Positions 9,875 to 18,863 of a DNA stretch of 64,000 nucleotides are shown piece by piece (the first letter of the stretch is position 1; the number at the start of each line of letters is the position of its first letter). This DNA comes from Morganella morganii (GTDB taxonomy: Bacteria > Pseudomonadota > Gammaproteobacteria > Enterobacterales > Enterobacteriaceae), in the NCBI RefSeq assembly GCF_019243775.1, contig NZ_CP069157.1:2987418-3051417 (forward strand), read 5' to 3'. Made by a program: the position numbers and the translations under genes. The notes under the pieces were generated by a model. That model did no database searches and was not told where the DNA came from. It was given only the letters and a program-made list of their open reading frames with translations.

Positions 9875-10924
9875 ATGACACAACAAAGTTTTGTTGAATT
9901 AAAAAATGTGACTAAACGCTTTGGCACCAACACGGTCATCGACGATTTAAGTCTTTCTATTCCGGCGGGCAGCATGGTCACCCTGCTCGGCCCGTCCGGC
10001 TGCGGAAAAACCACCGTGCTGCGTCTGGTGGCGGGGCTGGAAAAACCGACCGAAGGTAAGATGTTCATTGACGGCGAAGATGTCACAGACCGTTCCATCC
10101 AGCAGCGTGATATCTGTATGGTGTTCCAGTCTTACGCGCTGTTCCCGCATATGTCCCTCGGCGATAACGTCGGTTACGGGCTGAAAATGCTGGGCCGCCC
10201 GAAAGCGGAAGTGAAAGAGCGGGTGGAGGAAGCACTGGAGCTGGTGGATCTGGCCGGATTCGCGGATCGCTTTGTCGATCAGATCTCCGGTGGTCAGCAG
10301 CAGCGTGTTGCACTGGCCCGTGCCCTGATCCTCAAACCGAAAGTGCTGTTATTTGATGAGCCACTGAGTAACCTCGATGCCAACCTGCGCCGCAGCATGC
10401 GGGAAAAAATCCGTGAATTGCAGCAGCAGTTTAATATCACCTCTCTGTATGTGACCCACGACCAGAGCGAGGCCTTTGCGGTCTCGGATATGGTACTGGT
10501 GATGAACAAAGGGAAAATTATGCAGCTGGGATCGCCGCAGGAGCTGTATCGTCAGCCTGCCTCGAAGTTTATGGCGAGCTTTATGGGTGATGCCAATATC
10601 TTCCCGGCGACACTGACCGGTGATGCCGTTGAGATTTTCAGCTACCGTCTGCCGCGTCCGCCGCAGTTCGTCACGGACAAAAGCAGCGTTACTGTCGGTG
10701 TCCGTCCGGAGGCCATTACCCTGAGTTTGCTGGGTGATGAGAGCCAGCGCTGCACCGTGTCTCATGTGGCCTATATGGGGCCGCAGTATGAAGTGACCGT
10801 CGACTGGCACGGCCAGTCCATGCTGCTGCAGATTAATGCCACACAATTGCAGCCGTCTGTCGGCGACAGTCTGTTCCTGCAAATCCACCCTTACGGTATG
10901 TTTATTCTGCCGGAAGAGCAGTAA
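9875..10924 (+). CDS. afuC: Hexose-phosphate ABC transporter ATPase AfuC
   Basis: ATP-binding subunit of 349 residues that powers AfuB. I chose the ATG at 9875 behind TGGAGT; an in-frame start at 9812 lies inside afuB. Walker A is GPSGCGKTT, the Q loop is QSYALFPHM, the signature is [14 protein letters not shown], Walker B is [12 protein letters not shown], and the switch His is in [13 protein letters not shown]-like C-terminal domain follows ([10 protein letters not shown]). It is the last gene of the uhp-afu cluster and is followed by a strong terminator. Confidence 0.92.
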   Translation: MTQQSFVELKNVTKRFGTNTVIDDLSLSIPAGSMVTLLGPSGCGKTTVLRLVAGLEKPTEGKMFIDGEDVTDRSIQQRDICMVFQSYALFPHMSLGDNVGYGLKMLGRPKAEVKERVEEALELVDLAGFADRFVDQISGGQQQRVALARALILKPKVLLFDEPLSNLDANLRRSMREKIRELQQQFNITSLYVTHDQSEAFAVSDMVLVMNKGKIMQLGSPQELYRQPASKFMASFMGDANIFPATLTGDAVEIFSYRLPRPPQFVTDKSSVTVGVRPEAITLSLLGDESQRCTVSHVAYMGPQYEVTVDWHGQSMLLQINATQLQPSVGDSLFLQIHPYGMFILPEEQ

Positions 10925-10940
10925 TTTTCCCCTGAAATAC

Positions 10941-10970
10941 AAAACCGCTTCCTCACGGAAGCGGTTTTTT
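10941..10970. terminator. Bidirectional terminator after afuC
   Basis: The arms AAAACCGCTTCC and GGAAGCGGTTTTTT enclose the loop TCAC. The stem is flanked by A and T runs, so it can stop afuC transcripts rightward and transcripts of the converging amidohydrolase gene leftward. Confidence 0.88.
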
Positions 10971-10994
10971 GTGTTGCTCACACTGCCCGGTCAA

Positions 10995-12611
10995 TTATTT
11001 TTTATAGCTGTAACCGGCTGAGAAATTCTCACGCGCCTGCTCCTGAGCGGCATCGAAGAAGGTTGCCACCTCTTCTGCTGTCTGTTTCGGCAGCTTTTTC
11101 GCCGCTTTCTGAATACGGCGCAGTGCTTCTGTCGCATCAGAACGGATTTTGTCGGTATTCTGCTGTGTCAGCTTACCAAAGCGTTTTTTCACATCGCCGT
11201 TGATAATCACCGTATCCACACCGGATGATGTGGTCTGCAGAACCACTGAGCCCGCCGGATAACTGGACGGTACGAAGGCTTCTTTCTGGGAAACGATAAT
11301 AATATCCGCTTTTTTACCTTTGGTAATCGAGCCGATCTCTTTCTCCATCCCCATCGCTTCCGCACTGCCGTGTGTTGCCCAGGTCAGCGCATCGCGCACA
11401 CTCAGGTCAATTTTGGTGGTGGTTTTGCCGGTGCGGTTTGCTTCTGCTTCGCTGTCCATACAACGCTGGAACTGAAGACCCAGACGCATCTGCGAGAACA
11501 GGTCACCGGAGCCGACACAGACAATATCGCTGCTCAGGCCGGGTTTAAAACCGTGGTCAAGACTGGCGCGGAACGGCGGACGCCCCATCCCCATCTGCAT
11601 TTCAGTTTCCGGCGCGATAGAGACTTTACCGCCGGTCTCTTTCAGGATTTTCCACTCGCTGTTATCCAGCGAAGTACAGTGAATGTGGAGATGGCCGGGC
11701 TTCAGCAGATTATTGTGTTTCAGCTCATGTAACCCTTTCAGCAGAATGGATTTTTCTGCCGCACCGGTATGAGATGCCACAAAGATACCCAGGTCATTGG
11801 CCAGCTCAATCTCTTTCGCGGTATGCGCAAACGGAATGGTACCGAAATCACTCAGCAGCACACCCATCTGGTTCAGGGTTTTATTACCGGAACCATAATA
11901 TTGCTGATGAATATTTTTCATCACATCCAGGCGCTGCTGATGGCTGCGGAACCGGTTACTGCCTTTATAATCATAGGCCTGCATACCATAAGCATAGATA
12001 CTGCGGATCCCGGAGGCACGCAGGGATTCAATCGCCGCCGGCGCATGATCCGGTGAGTTAACACAGTCACAGCAGTCAAGAATGGTGGTTACCCCGGCAT
12101 TCAGTGCCTCAACCGATCCCACCAGTGCCGCCATGCGGATATCTTCCGGCTCCATGACTGAACCGATGCCGTAGAAAGTAGAGCCGAGGAAACCGGCCAG
12201 TGACATATCCGCGGAGATCCCGCGCAGCAGTGACATCCAGGTATGACGGTGGCTGTCGATAATCCCCGGCAGGATAATACCGCCGTCCGCATCAATCAGC
12301 TCCGCATCAACCCCGGCAAATTTGGACACCGGGCCGACATCGACGATTTTATCGCCGTCAACCAGCACCGCACCGTCTTCAATATCACCATACTGCTCAT
12401 CCATAGTGATAAGATAGCCGTTATAAATCAGCTTCTTACGCTTATCTGTTTTGATATAACTTTTATTTTTATCATCTGCCCCTGTCAGCACGGCATTGCC
12501 GCCTGCTAATGCAGAATGGCTGCCGAGCGCACCGGCCGCCAGCCCCATTGTGCCGAGACCGGCATTTTTCAGGAAAGATCGTCTTGAAGGATCCTGCGCT
12601 TTTTCTGTCAT
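10995..12611 (-). CDS. Tat-exported amidohydrolase family protein
   Basis: Metal-dependent hydrolase of the TrzN/atrazine chlorohydrolase/cytosine deaminase-like group, 538 residues. The ATG at 12611 has GAGGAG before it. The N terminus carries a twin-arginine signal (SRRSFLKNAGLG) ending near ALA, so a folded, metal-loaded enzyme is probably exported to the periplasm. Metal ligands are visible as DSHRHTW (HxH), SHTGAAE, HIHCTSLDN and the Asp of SSDIVCVGSGD. The substrate is unknown; the family acts on ring amines, halides and amides. Two operator-like palindromes lie 40-100 bp upstream, so expression is probably inducible. Export of such an enzyme is unusual. Confidence 0.82.
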   Translation of the reverse strand: MTEKAQDPSRRSFLKNAGLGTMGLAAGALGSHSALAGGNAVLTGADDKNKSYIKTDKRKKLIYNGYLITMDEQYGDIEDGAVLVDGDKIVDVGPVSKFAGVDAELIDADGGIILPGIIDSHRHTWMSLLRGISADMSLAGFLGSTFYGIGSVMEPEDIRMAALVGSVEALNAGVTTILDCCDCVNSPDHAPAAIESLRASGIRSIYAYGMQAYDYKGSNRFRSHQQRLDVMKNIHQQYYGSGNKTLNQMGVLLSDFGTIPFAHTAKEIELANDLGIFVASHTGAAEKSILLKGLHELKHNNLLKPGHLHIHCTSLDNSEWKILKETGGKVSIAPETEMQMGMGRPPFRASLDHGFKPGLSSDIVCVGSGDLFSQMRLGLQFQRCMDSEAEANRTGKTTTKIDLSVRDALTWATHGSAEAMGMEKEIGSITKGKKADIIIVSQKEAFVPSSYPAGSVVLQTTSSGVDTVIINGDVKKRFGKLTQQNTDKIRSDATEALRRIQKAAKKLPKQTAEEVATFFDAAQEQARENFSAGYSYKK

Positions 12612-12651
12612 TTGATTATTACTCCTCACACGGTTAACAGACACCATAAGT

Positions 12652-12707
12652 GTACTAATTAGTACGGTTTTTAAAGTCTAACAAGACTCATTTGTATTAA
12701 CCAGTAC
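12652..12707. promoter_or_regulatory. Paired operator-like palindromes
   Basis: GTACTAATTAGTAC (12652-12665) is a perfect 14 bp palindrome. GTATTAACCAGTAC (12694-12707) is a related site with three differences. Their centres are 42 bp apart, about four helical turns. They lie in the 204 bp spacer between the amidohydrolase (leftward) and the lipoprotein gene (rightward). This is a typical layout for a TetR-like repressor. The TetR gene at 14477-15127 is the nearest candidate, but its own promoter carries a different dyad. Confidence 0.6.
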
Positions 12708-12815
12708 ATATTGTGTGATTTCCTGAATTGACAGATACCGGGCACAGTTTTTGTTGTGATCTTTTTTTATACTGGCAAACTTATTTTTTGCATGAATATC
12801 AGGGAAGAAACCATA

Positions 12816-13298
12816 ATGCGCCTGTCTCATTCATTTCTCAGGGGAACCGTTGTACTGCTGCTGTGCGGGATGTTAAGCGGCTGCGGGGTGTTTTATGGTG
12901 CCATGTGCGGCGGTATGGCTATATTTACGCCGTCAGAATCGGTGACCAAAATCCCGGCACCGGATGCGGTGACCGGTCAGCCGTATGAGCAAACGATTGA
13001 AATCACCCGGCACGCAGGAATGATCCCGTTTTATGTCAGTGAGAAACCGGACTGGATGACGGTCACACTGATGTCAAAAAATGAGGCCGGGGAATGGATA
13101 CCGCTTATCACCGGTGAGGAGTGGCAGACACGGGTGATGAAAGCCGATCAGCGCCCGCTGATCGCTGCCCGTTTGCAGGGAACACCGGCGGAGCGCGGGA
13201 AAGTCAGGGTAAATATCAAAGGAATGTCTTACCGCAACATGTGCGGAAACTCAGACCCGGTCTATTCTGTGCGGCTGACAGTGAAAAAAGCGGAGTAA
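12816..13298 (+). CDS. Predicted lipoprotein of unknown function
   Basis: I do not recognise this gene. From the ATG at 12816 it encodes 160 residues beginning with a lipoprotein signal (LLLCGMLSGCGVFYG; lipobox LSGC), so the mature protein should be lipid-anchored in the envelope. Two further Cys (MCGGM, MCGNS) could pair. The body looks beta-rich and immunoglobulin-like, with the PAPDAVTGQPYEQTIEI start and the ending YSVRLTVKKAE. An upstream in-frame ATG at 12777 is possible. Its stop codon directly abuts the stop of the converging AbrB gene. Protein reality is well supported by the signal and codon use; the function is unknown. Confidence 0.75.
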   Translation: MRLSHSFLRGTVVLLLCGMLSGCGVFYGAMCGGMAIFTPSESVTKIPAPDAVTGQPYEQTIEITRHAGMIPFYVSEKPDWMTVTLMSKNEAGEWIPLITGEEWQTRVMKADQRPLIAARLQGTPAERGKVRVNIKGMSYRNMCGNSDPVYSVRLTVKKAE

Positions 13299-14327
13299 TT
13301 ACTTACTCCTCCGTTCCTGAATATACAGCACCACTGACGGCACGCTCTGAATAATCAGCATGCGGAGAATATGGTTAAGCATGACAAAACCCGCATCTAT
13401 CCCCATCGCAATTGCGGCGAATGTCATGGCTTCCATGCTGCCGGGCGCCCAGGAGAGCAGCAGCATCGGGAAGGAAAAACCGGTCAGGTGAGACGCCCCG
13501 AATGCAATCAGTGCAGTCAGCACAATATTGATCAGCACCACCTGAGCGGACGTCACCATATTGCGCAGCAGTGATCTCAGCGGAAACAGAACAAAATAGC
13601 TCCCGATATACATGCCGATCAGCGTCATACTGATATCATTCAGCAGCAGCGGGAAAACAATGTAAGTACTCACCATGCTCTGCACCGCAATCGCCGTGCC
13701 CAGTGATGTCAGCATAAACGGTGCCGGGACATTGATTTTTTCCAGCGCTTTGCCGGACAGATACCCGCACACCACAATCACCAGCAGCCACAGCACGGAC
13801 ACCAGACTCTGCGGCGGAATATCCGCAGGCGGCGGGACAGGATGATCACTGCCGACCACCACACCCGCCAGCATAATCAGAATAATCAGGCGGATAGTAT
13901 GAGAAATCACTACCTTCTGCGGCGGTGTACCGGTGTGATCCATCAGCGCCAGAATTGCCGCCATTGCCCCCGGCACCGCTCCCAGCAGAGATTCCTGAAC
14001 TGACCACCCCACCCGTTTGCGGAACCAGAGAAAACTGACGGTAAACTGCACCGCCAGACACGACACCATGATGAGCATAATCAGCAGAAGATGATCAAAC
14101 TGACTGAGATCGACACGGGTAAACATCAGCCCGACGGATGTTCCGAGCACCATCTGAACAAAGGTTAATGTTCCCTTAGGAATAGTGAGCGAAACATTGA
14201 AACGGTGCGCAATAATAATCAGAATGATGGGGCCGAACATCAGCGCCATCGGCACGTTCAGGTATGCCAGCAATAATCCGGCCGCAAAACAGGCCGAAAT
14301 CCCTGCTGCAGTTTTGATAATATTCAT
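13299..14327 (-). CDS. abrB: AbrB family membrane protein
   Basis: 342-residue integral membrane protein with about ten helices arranged as two AbrB repeats. The first half holds LLGAVPGAMAAILALMD and the second LLSWAPGSMEAMTFAA, the paired PGAM/PGSMEAM signatures of the family. These proteins were once called putative ammonia monooxygenases; they are more likely transporters or transport regulators, and no substrate is established. The gene ends flush against the lipoprotein gene (stops at 13296-13298 and 13299-13301), and the sequence across the join (GGAGTAA-TTAC-TTACTCC) can form a short hairpin on both transcripts. Confidence 0.85.
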   Translation of the reverse strand: MNIIKTAAGISACFAAGLLLAYLNVPMALMFGPIILIIIAHRFNVSLTIPKGTLTFVQMVLGTSVGLMFTRVDLSQFDHLLLIMLIMVSCLAVQFTVSFLWFRKRVGWSVQESLLGAVPGAMAAILALMDHTGTPPQKVVISHTIRLIILIMLAGVVVGSDHPVPPPADIPPQSLVSVLWLLVIVVCGYLSGKALEKINVPAPFMLTSLGTAIAVQSMVSTYIVFPLLLNDISMTLIGMYIGSYFVLFPLRSLLRNMVTSAQVVLINIVLTALIAFGASHLTGFSFPMLLLSWAPGSMEAMTFAAIAMGIDAGFVMLNHILRMLIIQSVPSVVLYIQERRSK

Positions 14328-14405
14328 ATTGTTATAATGTCAGCCGGTTGCCGGAACAGAAAATCAGTCTATCACCGGAATCAATTAATTACAGGGGATA
14401 TAATT

Positions 14406-14462
14406 ATGCGCGTAACTTTCTCACCGTCAGAGGCGGAAATCAGTGTGGTGCACGGAAGATAA
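14406..14462 (+). CDS. Possible 18-residue small ORF
   Basis: A short reading frame of 18 codons begins at an ATG placed 8 bases behind AGGGG, a good ribosome site, and ends just before the TetR terminator hairpin. I do not recognise the peptide (MRVTFSPSEA...). It could be a small protein or the 5' stub of a lost gene; nothing downstream is on the same strand. Confidence 0.25.
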   Translation: MRVTFSPSEAEISVVHGR

Positions 14463-14485
14463 GAGAACAGCCGTGATTACGGCTG
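14461..14485 (-). terminator. Terminator overlapping the TetR stop
   Basis: Read leftward, CAGCCGT-AATC-ACGGCTG followed by TTCTCTTATC spans the stop codon of the TetR-family gene. The stem is 7 bp with a pyrimidine-rich, imperfect T tract, so it is a plausible intrinsic terminator. Confidence 0.5.
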
Positions 14486-15127
14486 CTCATCCTGTTGTGC
14501 CCGGCTGTCCGCCATGGCCTGATTCAGAATCGCTTTTGCCATCCACTGGGTAATATCGATGACTTCACCGTCATTCATCTTCCAGATATCTTTCATCACC
14601 AGGAACACTTCCGAACCGTACACCAGCGAGAATGCACGGATCACTTTATCCAGTGTTTCCTGATCGACATGCGCCTTCAGCGGCTCGGTGACATTAGCCA
14701 GAATCGCCTTGCGGTGCCCTCTGACCAGTTTTTTCTCATCATTAGTCTGGGATTTGGCCGAAGCCGAGCGATCCTGCGCCCACTGCTGCAACGACACATA
14801 CAATGCCGCACGCAGTGCACCTTCGTGGCGGAACATCTGCGGATAAGCGAAAGCCAGCAATTGCTCCATCCGGTCGCGGGTTTCCGGGCTGTCGGAGCGC
14901 CAGGTCAGAATCGGGCCGAGGCTCGCATCCACGGTGGCGGCGATTAAATCACTTTGTGCCGGAAAATAGCGGTAAGCCGTTGCCCGTGACACACCGGCTT
15001 CCGCTGCCAGTTCAGAGACTGACGGCATCGCGCCCTGTTCAAACAGTGCCAGCGCGGTATTAACCAGCAGATTAAATGTCCGCTTCCGTGTGCCGGAGTA
15101 AGGTGCCCCATCATCAGTACAGGCCAT
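14477..15127 (-). CDS. TetR family transcriptional regulator
   Basis: 216-residue repressor-type protein. I chose the ATG at 15127, which has AAAGGAAAA before it; the frame stays open to 15223 but the extra residues do not look like a regulator. The N-terminal helix-turn-helix is clear (SVSELAAEAGVSRATAYRYFPAQSDLI). The C-terminal part is an effector domain with no recognisable ligand. It is divergent from the UPF0261/TIM-barrel pair, with a dyad at 15248-15265 between them, so it probably represses that operon and responds to one of its metabolites. This role is inferred from position only. Confidence 0.85.
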   Translation of the reverse strand: MACTDDGAPYSGTRKRTFNLLVNTALALFEQGAMPSVSELAAEAGVSRATAYRYFPAQSDLIAATVDASLGPILTWRSDSPETRDRMEQLLAFAYPQMFRHEGALRAALYVSLQQWAQDRSASAKSQTNDEKKLVRGHRKAILANVTEPLKAHVDQETLDKVIRAFSLVYGSEVFLVMKDIWKMNDGEVIDITQWMAKAILNQAMADSRAQQDEQP

Positions 15128-15247
15128 AACTGATTTTCCTTTAACAATTTTCTGTGAATTTTGCGCGGCTATCTTACACAACATCCCCGCCGGCAACACC
15201 CTTATGGTGTTTTTTTTTATCAAAAAACTGATTTAAAGATAGACAAA

Positions 15248-15265
15248 TTGAGATGCATGTCTCAA
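15248..15265. promoter_or_regulatory. Operator-like dyad upstream of UPF0261 gene
   Basis: TTGAGA-TGCATG-TCTCAA: 6 bp inverted arms around a 6-base centre, in the 220 bp spacer between the TetR gene and its divergent neighbours. It is a plausible TetR operator covering both promoters. A nearby AGACA...TGTCT pair (15241-15245, 15258-15262) overlaps it. Confidence 0.5.
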
Positions 15266-15347
15266 AATCAGCCAAACAAAATGATACTACAGTCTCATTC
15301 TGGTTATGATGCGTTATCAGACATCCGATATCCCTTTGAGGTTAACC

Positions 15348-16562
15348 ATGAACAGCAATAAAGGCGCTGTCTATATCGCCACAACGCTCGATACCAAAAG
15401 TGATGAGATTTTTTATGTCAGTGAGCTGATCCAGCGCACCGGCCTGGCTGTAAAGACTGTGGATTTAACCACAAAACCCGGTCAGCTGACCCGGGAAGCG
15501 GATGTCTGCGCCCGCGACGTCGCCGCCTGTCACCCTGACGGCGAAAGCGCGGTTTTCTGCGGCGACCGCGGCCGTGCTATCGCGGCAATGGCTGTCGCCT
15601 TTGAACGTTTCCTTGCAAAACAAAATGATATTGCAGCACTTCTCGGTTTGGGCGGATCCGGTGGAACGGCACTGATTACACCAGCAATGCAATCCCTGCC
15701 TGTCGGCATCCCTAAACTCATGGTTTCCACCATGGCCTCCGGTGATATTTCCGGCTATATCGGCGCAAGCGATATTGCCATGCTCTACTCTGTCACTGAT
15801 GTCTCCGGCCTGAACCGAATTTCACGTAAAGTTCTCCGTAATGCGGCTAATCAGATTGCCGGGGCGGTTTATTTCTGTCAGGAAGAGCAGGTTACTGATA
15901 AACCCGCCATTGCCCTGACTATGTTCGGCGTCACCACACCGTGTATCCAGCAAATCAGCAAAGAACTGGAAGCGGATTACGATTGTCTGGTCTTTCATGC
16001 GACCGGCAGCGGCGGTAAAGCGATGGAAAAACTGGCGGATGACCATCTGTTCGACAGTATCCTTGACCTGACCACCACGGAAGTGTGTGACTATCTTTTC
16101 GGCGGCGTTCTGGCCTGTGATGAAGACCGTTTCGGCGCCATTGCCCGTTCGCAGACGCCGTATATCGGCTCCTGCGGCGCACTGGATATGGTCAATTTCG
16201 GCCGCCCGTCCACCGTACCGGAAAAATACGCCGATCGTCAGTTCTATCACCACAACGCCCAGGTCACCCTGATGCGTACCACCCCGGAAGAAAATGCACA
16301 GATGGGGCGCTGGATTGCGGAAAAACTCAACCAGTGTCACGGCGATGTCATTTTTATCATTCCGGAAGGCGGTTTCTCCGCCCTGGATGCTGAAGGTATG
16401 CCTTTCTGGTCGCCGGATGCAGACCGCGCCTTTATTGAGGCGTTCGAAACTCATTATAAACAAACAGAAAAACGTATTTTACGCAAATGCCCGTATCACA
16501 TTAATGACCCGGAATTTACCCGTTTTGTCATTGATCAACACCAGCAATTACGGGCGAAATAA
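15348..16562 (+). CDS. UPF0261 (Tm-1-like ATP-binding) family protein
   Basis: 404-residue protein of the UPF0261 family, from the ATG at 15348 (GAGG before it). It opens with [18 protein letters not shown] and has the glycine-rich [17 protein letters not shown] and [16 protein letters not shown] segments, MFGVTTPC and [11 protein letters not shown], all hallmarks of the group. The N-terminal half of tomato Tm-1, which binds a tobamovirus replication protein, belongs here; the bacterial role is not known. The TIM-barrel gene follows after 11 bases, and in Tm-1 the two form one polypeptide. The pair probably acts together on a small metabolite. Confidence 0.85.
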   Translation: MNSNKGAVYIATTLDTKSDEIFYVSELIQRTGLAVKTVDLTTKPGQLTREADVCARDVAACHPDGESAVFCGDRGRAIAAMAVAFERFLAKQNDIAALLGLGGSGGTALITPAMQSLPVGIPKLMVSTMASGDISGYIGASDIAMLYSVTDVSGLNRISRKVLRNAANQIAGAVYFCQEEQVTDKPAIALTMFGVTTPCIQQISKELEADYDCLVFHATGSGGKAMEKLADDHLFDSILDLTTTEVCDYLFGGVLACDEDRFGAIARSQTPYIGSCGALDMVNFGRPSTVPEKYADRQFYHHNAQVTLMRTTPEENAQMGRWIAEKLNQCHGDVIFIIPEGGFSALDAEGMPFWSPDADRAFIEAFETHYKQTEKRILRKCPYHINDPEFTRFVIDQHQQLRAK

Positions 16563-16573
16563 GGAGACACAAG

Positions 16574-17401
16574 ATGCCACTTTCCCGTGACGCATTACTG
16601 AAAAAATTCAATGACATGATTTCACGCGGCGAGCCGATTATCGGCGGCGGTGCCGGTACCGGTCTGTCAGCAAAATGTGAGGAAGCCGGCGGTATCGATC
16701 TCATCGTTATCTATAACTCCGGCCGTTACCGCATGGCAGGACGCGGCTCACTGGCCGGTCTGCTGGCTTACGGTAATGCCAACGAAATCGTCATGGATAT
16801 GGCAAAAGAAGTGCTGCCGGTCGTGAAACATACGCCGGTTCTGGCGGGTGTCAACGGCACGGATCCGTTCTGTCAGTTTGATAAATTCCTGGACGATATC
16901 AAAGCCACCGGGTTTTCCGGCGTGCAGAACTTCCCGACAGTCGGCCTGATCGACGGTAAATTCCGCGCCAATCTGGAAGAAACCGGCATGGGTTATGCGC
17001 TGGAAGTGGAGATGATCCGCAAGGCACATGAAAAAGATCTGCTGACCACACCGTATGTCTTCAGTCGTGAAGATGCCATTGCCATGACCGAAGCCGGTGC
17101 GGATATTCTTGTGCCGCATATGGGTCTGACCACCGGCGGTAATATCGGGGCGGAAACCGCCACCACGCTGGATGACTGTGTTGAGATGATCAATGACTGG
17201 GCGAAAGCGGCCAAAGCTGTCCGTCCGGATATTATTGTATTGTGTCACGGCGGCCCTATCGCGACCCCGGAAGATGCACAATACATTTTAGATCGCTGCC
17301 CGGACTGCCACGGTTTTTACGGTGCCAGTTCCATGGAGCGTTTACCGACAGAAGTGGCATTAAAAGCCACCACAGAAGCGTTTAAAAATATAACAAGATA
17401 A
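16574..17401 (+). CDS. TIM-barrel PEP hydrolase-like protein
   Basis: 275-residue TIM-barrel protein of the phosphoenolpyruvate hydrolase-like family. Visible segments are [41 protein letters not shown] in pieces (phosphate-type glycine loop, then the YNSGRYRM motif), [24 protein letters not shown] and [11 protein letters not shown]. The C-terminal half of plant Tm-1 is of this type, so it is the expected partner of the upstream UPF0261 gene. The catalysed reaction is not established. Ends at a strong terminator. Confidence 0.85.
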   Translation: MPLSRDALLKKFNDMISRGEPIIGGGAGTGLSAKCEEAGGIDLIVIYNSGRYRMAGRGSLAGLLAYGNANEIVMDMAKEVLPVVKHTPVLAGVNGTDPFCQFDKFLDDIKATGFSGVQNFPTVGLIDGKFRANLEETGMGYALEVEMIRKAHEKDLLTTPYVFSREDAIAMTEAGADILVPHMGLTTGGNIGAETATTLDDCVEMINDWAKAAKAVRPDIIVLCHGGPIATPEDAQYILDRCPDCHGFYGASSMERLPTEVALKATTEAFKNITR

Positions 17402-17433
17402 TTAAATTATTTATTTTTTAAGTCAACACCGGG

Positions 17434-17465
17434 TGCCTGCAATATATATTGCAGGCATTTTTTAT
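17434..17465 (+). terminator. Terminator after the Tm-1-like pair
   Basis: TGCCTGCAATAT and ATATTGCAGGCA form a long stem with almost no loop, followed by TTTTTTTATATC. It ends the UPF0261/TIM-barrel operon and faces the end of mtr. Confidence 0.85.
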
Positions 17466-17537
17466 ATCAAAAATCCGCCCTCATGAGTCAGCGGACAGGA
17501 TCATTAATCTCAACAATCCTGCCGCTTAAGTAATGGC

Positions 17538-18782
17538 TTACCGGTAAACCGGCAACAGGCTGAAACTCGACAAAATATGTACCACCGCGTTCAGTATCCC
17601 GAAGCCCAGGATCAGCCAGATCATAGGCTCACCACCCCAGACCCGGAACTGCGGGCTGCCGAAGCGTTTACGGGATGCGCGGGCCAGCAGAGCCGGGACA
17701 ATCGCCGCCCAGACCGTCGCCGCCAGACCGGCAAAACCGATGGCGTAAATAAAGCCGTTCGGATAGATCAATCCGCCCAGCATCGGCGGGATAAAGGTGA
17801 CACCGGCGGTTTTCAGGCGGCCAATTTTACTGTCATCAAATTTGAATAAATCCGCCAGATAATCAAACAGCCCCAGCGTCACCCCGAGGAACGAACTGGC
17901 CACCGCAAAGTTTGAGAACACAATCAGCAGCAGCTCCAGTCCCCGGCTGTGCAGCACGCCGCTCAGCGCCTGAACCAGCACATCAATATTGCCGCCCTTC
18001 TCCGCAATCGGAATAAAGTCCGGACGCGGAATATTCCCCATCGTGCCGAGCATCCAGATGATATAGAGCACCAGCGCCATCAGTGTGCCGATTGTCAGAC
18101 AGCGGCGGATTTTGCCGGGTTCTTTGCCGTAATATTTCATCAGGCTCGGCACATTACCGTGGAACCCGAAAGAGGCCAGACAAAACGGCAGGGTAAACAA
18201 TACATAAGGCAGATAAGAAGCGTCCGGCTGTGCCACGTTCAGTAATACCGCCGGTTTCACATTCCACAGCAGACCGCCGAATGTCATAAAGAATGTCAGG
18301 ATTTTGGCACCGAGCACAATCGTCGTCATCCGGCTGACCGCTTTGGTACTCAGCCAGACAATAAAGGCGACCGCCAGGGCAAACAGAAATCCGCCCAGCC
18401 GTGCCGGAAGCGTGATCCCCGCCTGTGCAAAGGTGTGGCTCAGCACCGATCCGCTGGCGGAAATATAGGCATAAGTCAGAATATACAGGACGAACGCAAT
18501 GGTCAGGCCGTTAATAATATTCCAGCCGTTTCCCAGCAGATCGCGGGTGATCGTGTCAAAACTGGAACCAATCCGGTAATTCAGGTTAGCTTCGAGGATC
18601 ATTAATCCTGAGTGCAGCATACAAAACCAGGTGAATACCAGTGCTGCAATCGACCAGAAAAACCATGCACCGGACATTACCACCGGCAGGGAAAACATCC
18701 CCGCACCAATGATAGTTCCGCCGATAATCATTGCTCCGCCGAATACGGACGGCGAAACAGAGGACGCAGGAACAGTAGCCAT
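17538..18782 (-). CDS. mtr: Tryptophan permease, Mtr type
   Basis: 414-residue inner-membrane amino-acid/proton symporter with 11 predicted helices that imports tryptophan (and indole). [53 protein letters not shown] and the ending [12 protein letters not shown] follow E. coli Mtr rather than TnaB. It lies 81 bases after tnaA on the same strand, the place where E. coli has tnaB. It probably feeds tryptophan to tryptophanase within one tna operon controlled by tnaC. In E. coli mtr is a separate TrpR/TyrR-controlled gene, so the arrangement is different here. Confidence 0.9.
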   Translation of the reverse strand: MATVPASSVSPSVFGGAMIIGGTIIGAGMFSLPVVMSGAWFFWSIAALVFTWFCMLHSGLMILEANLNYRIGSSFDTITRDLLGNGWNIINGLTIAFVLYILTYAYISASGSVLSHTFAQAGITLPARLGGFLFALAVAFIVWLSTKAVSRMTTIVLGAKILTFFMTFGGLLWNVKPAVLLNVAQPDASYLPYVLFTLPFCLASFGFHGNVPSLMKYYGKEPGKIRRCLTIGTLMALVLYIIWMLGTMGNIPRPDFIPIAEKGGNIDVLVQALSGVLHSRGLELLLIVFSNFAVASSFLGVTLGLFDYLADLFKFDDSKIGRLKTAGVTFIPPMLGGLIYPNGFIYAIGFAGLAATVWAAIVPALLARASRKRFGSPQFRVWGGEPMIWLILGFGILNAVVHILSSFSLLPVYR

Positions 18783-18863
18783 AAGAGTACCTCTGGTGGC
18801 TTAGTATTATCATTATGTTTGAAATCAGGAGGATGCAGCGCATCCTCCTGTAAGACGACAGGG

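Noticed and set aside
12101-12509. Several frames opposite the amidohydrolase
   Set aside because: No ribosome site or recognisable domain; the amidohydrolase frame keeps its metal ligands.
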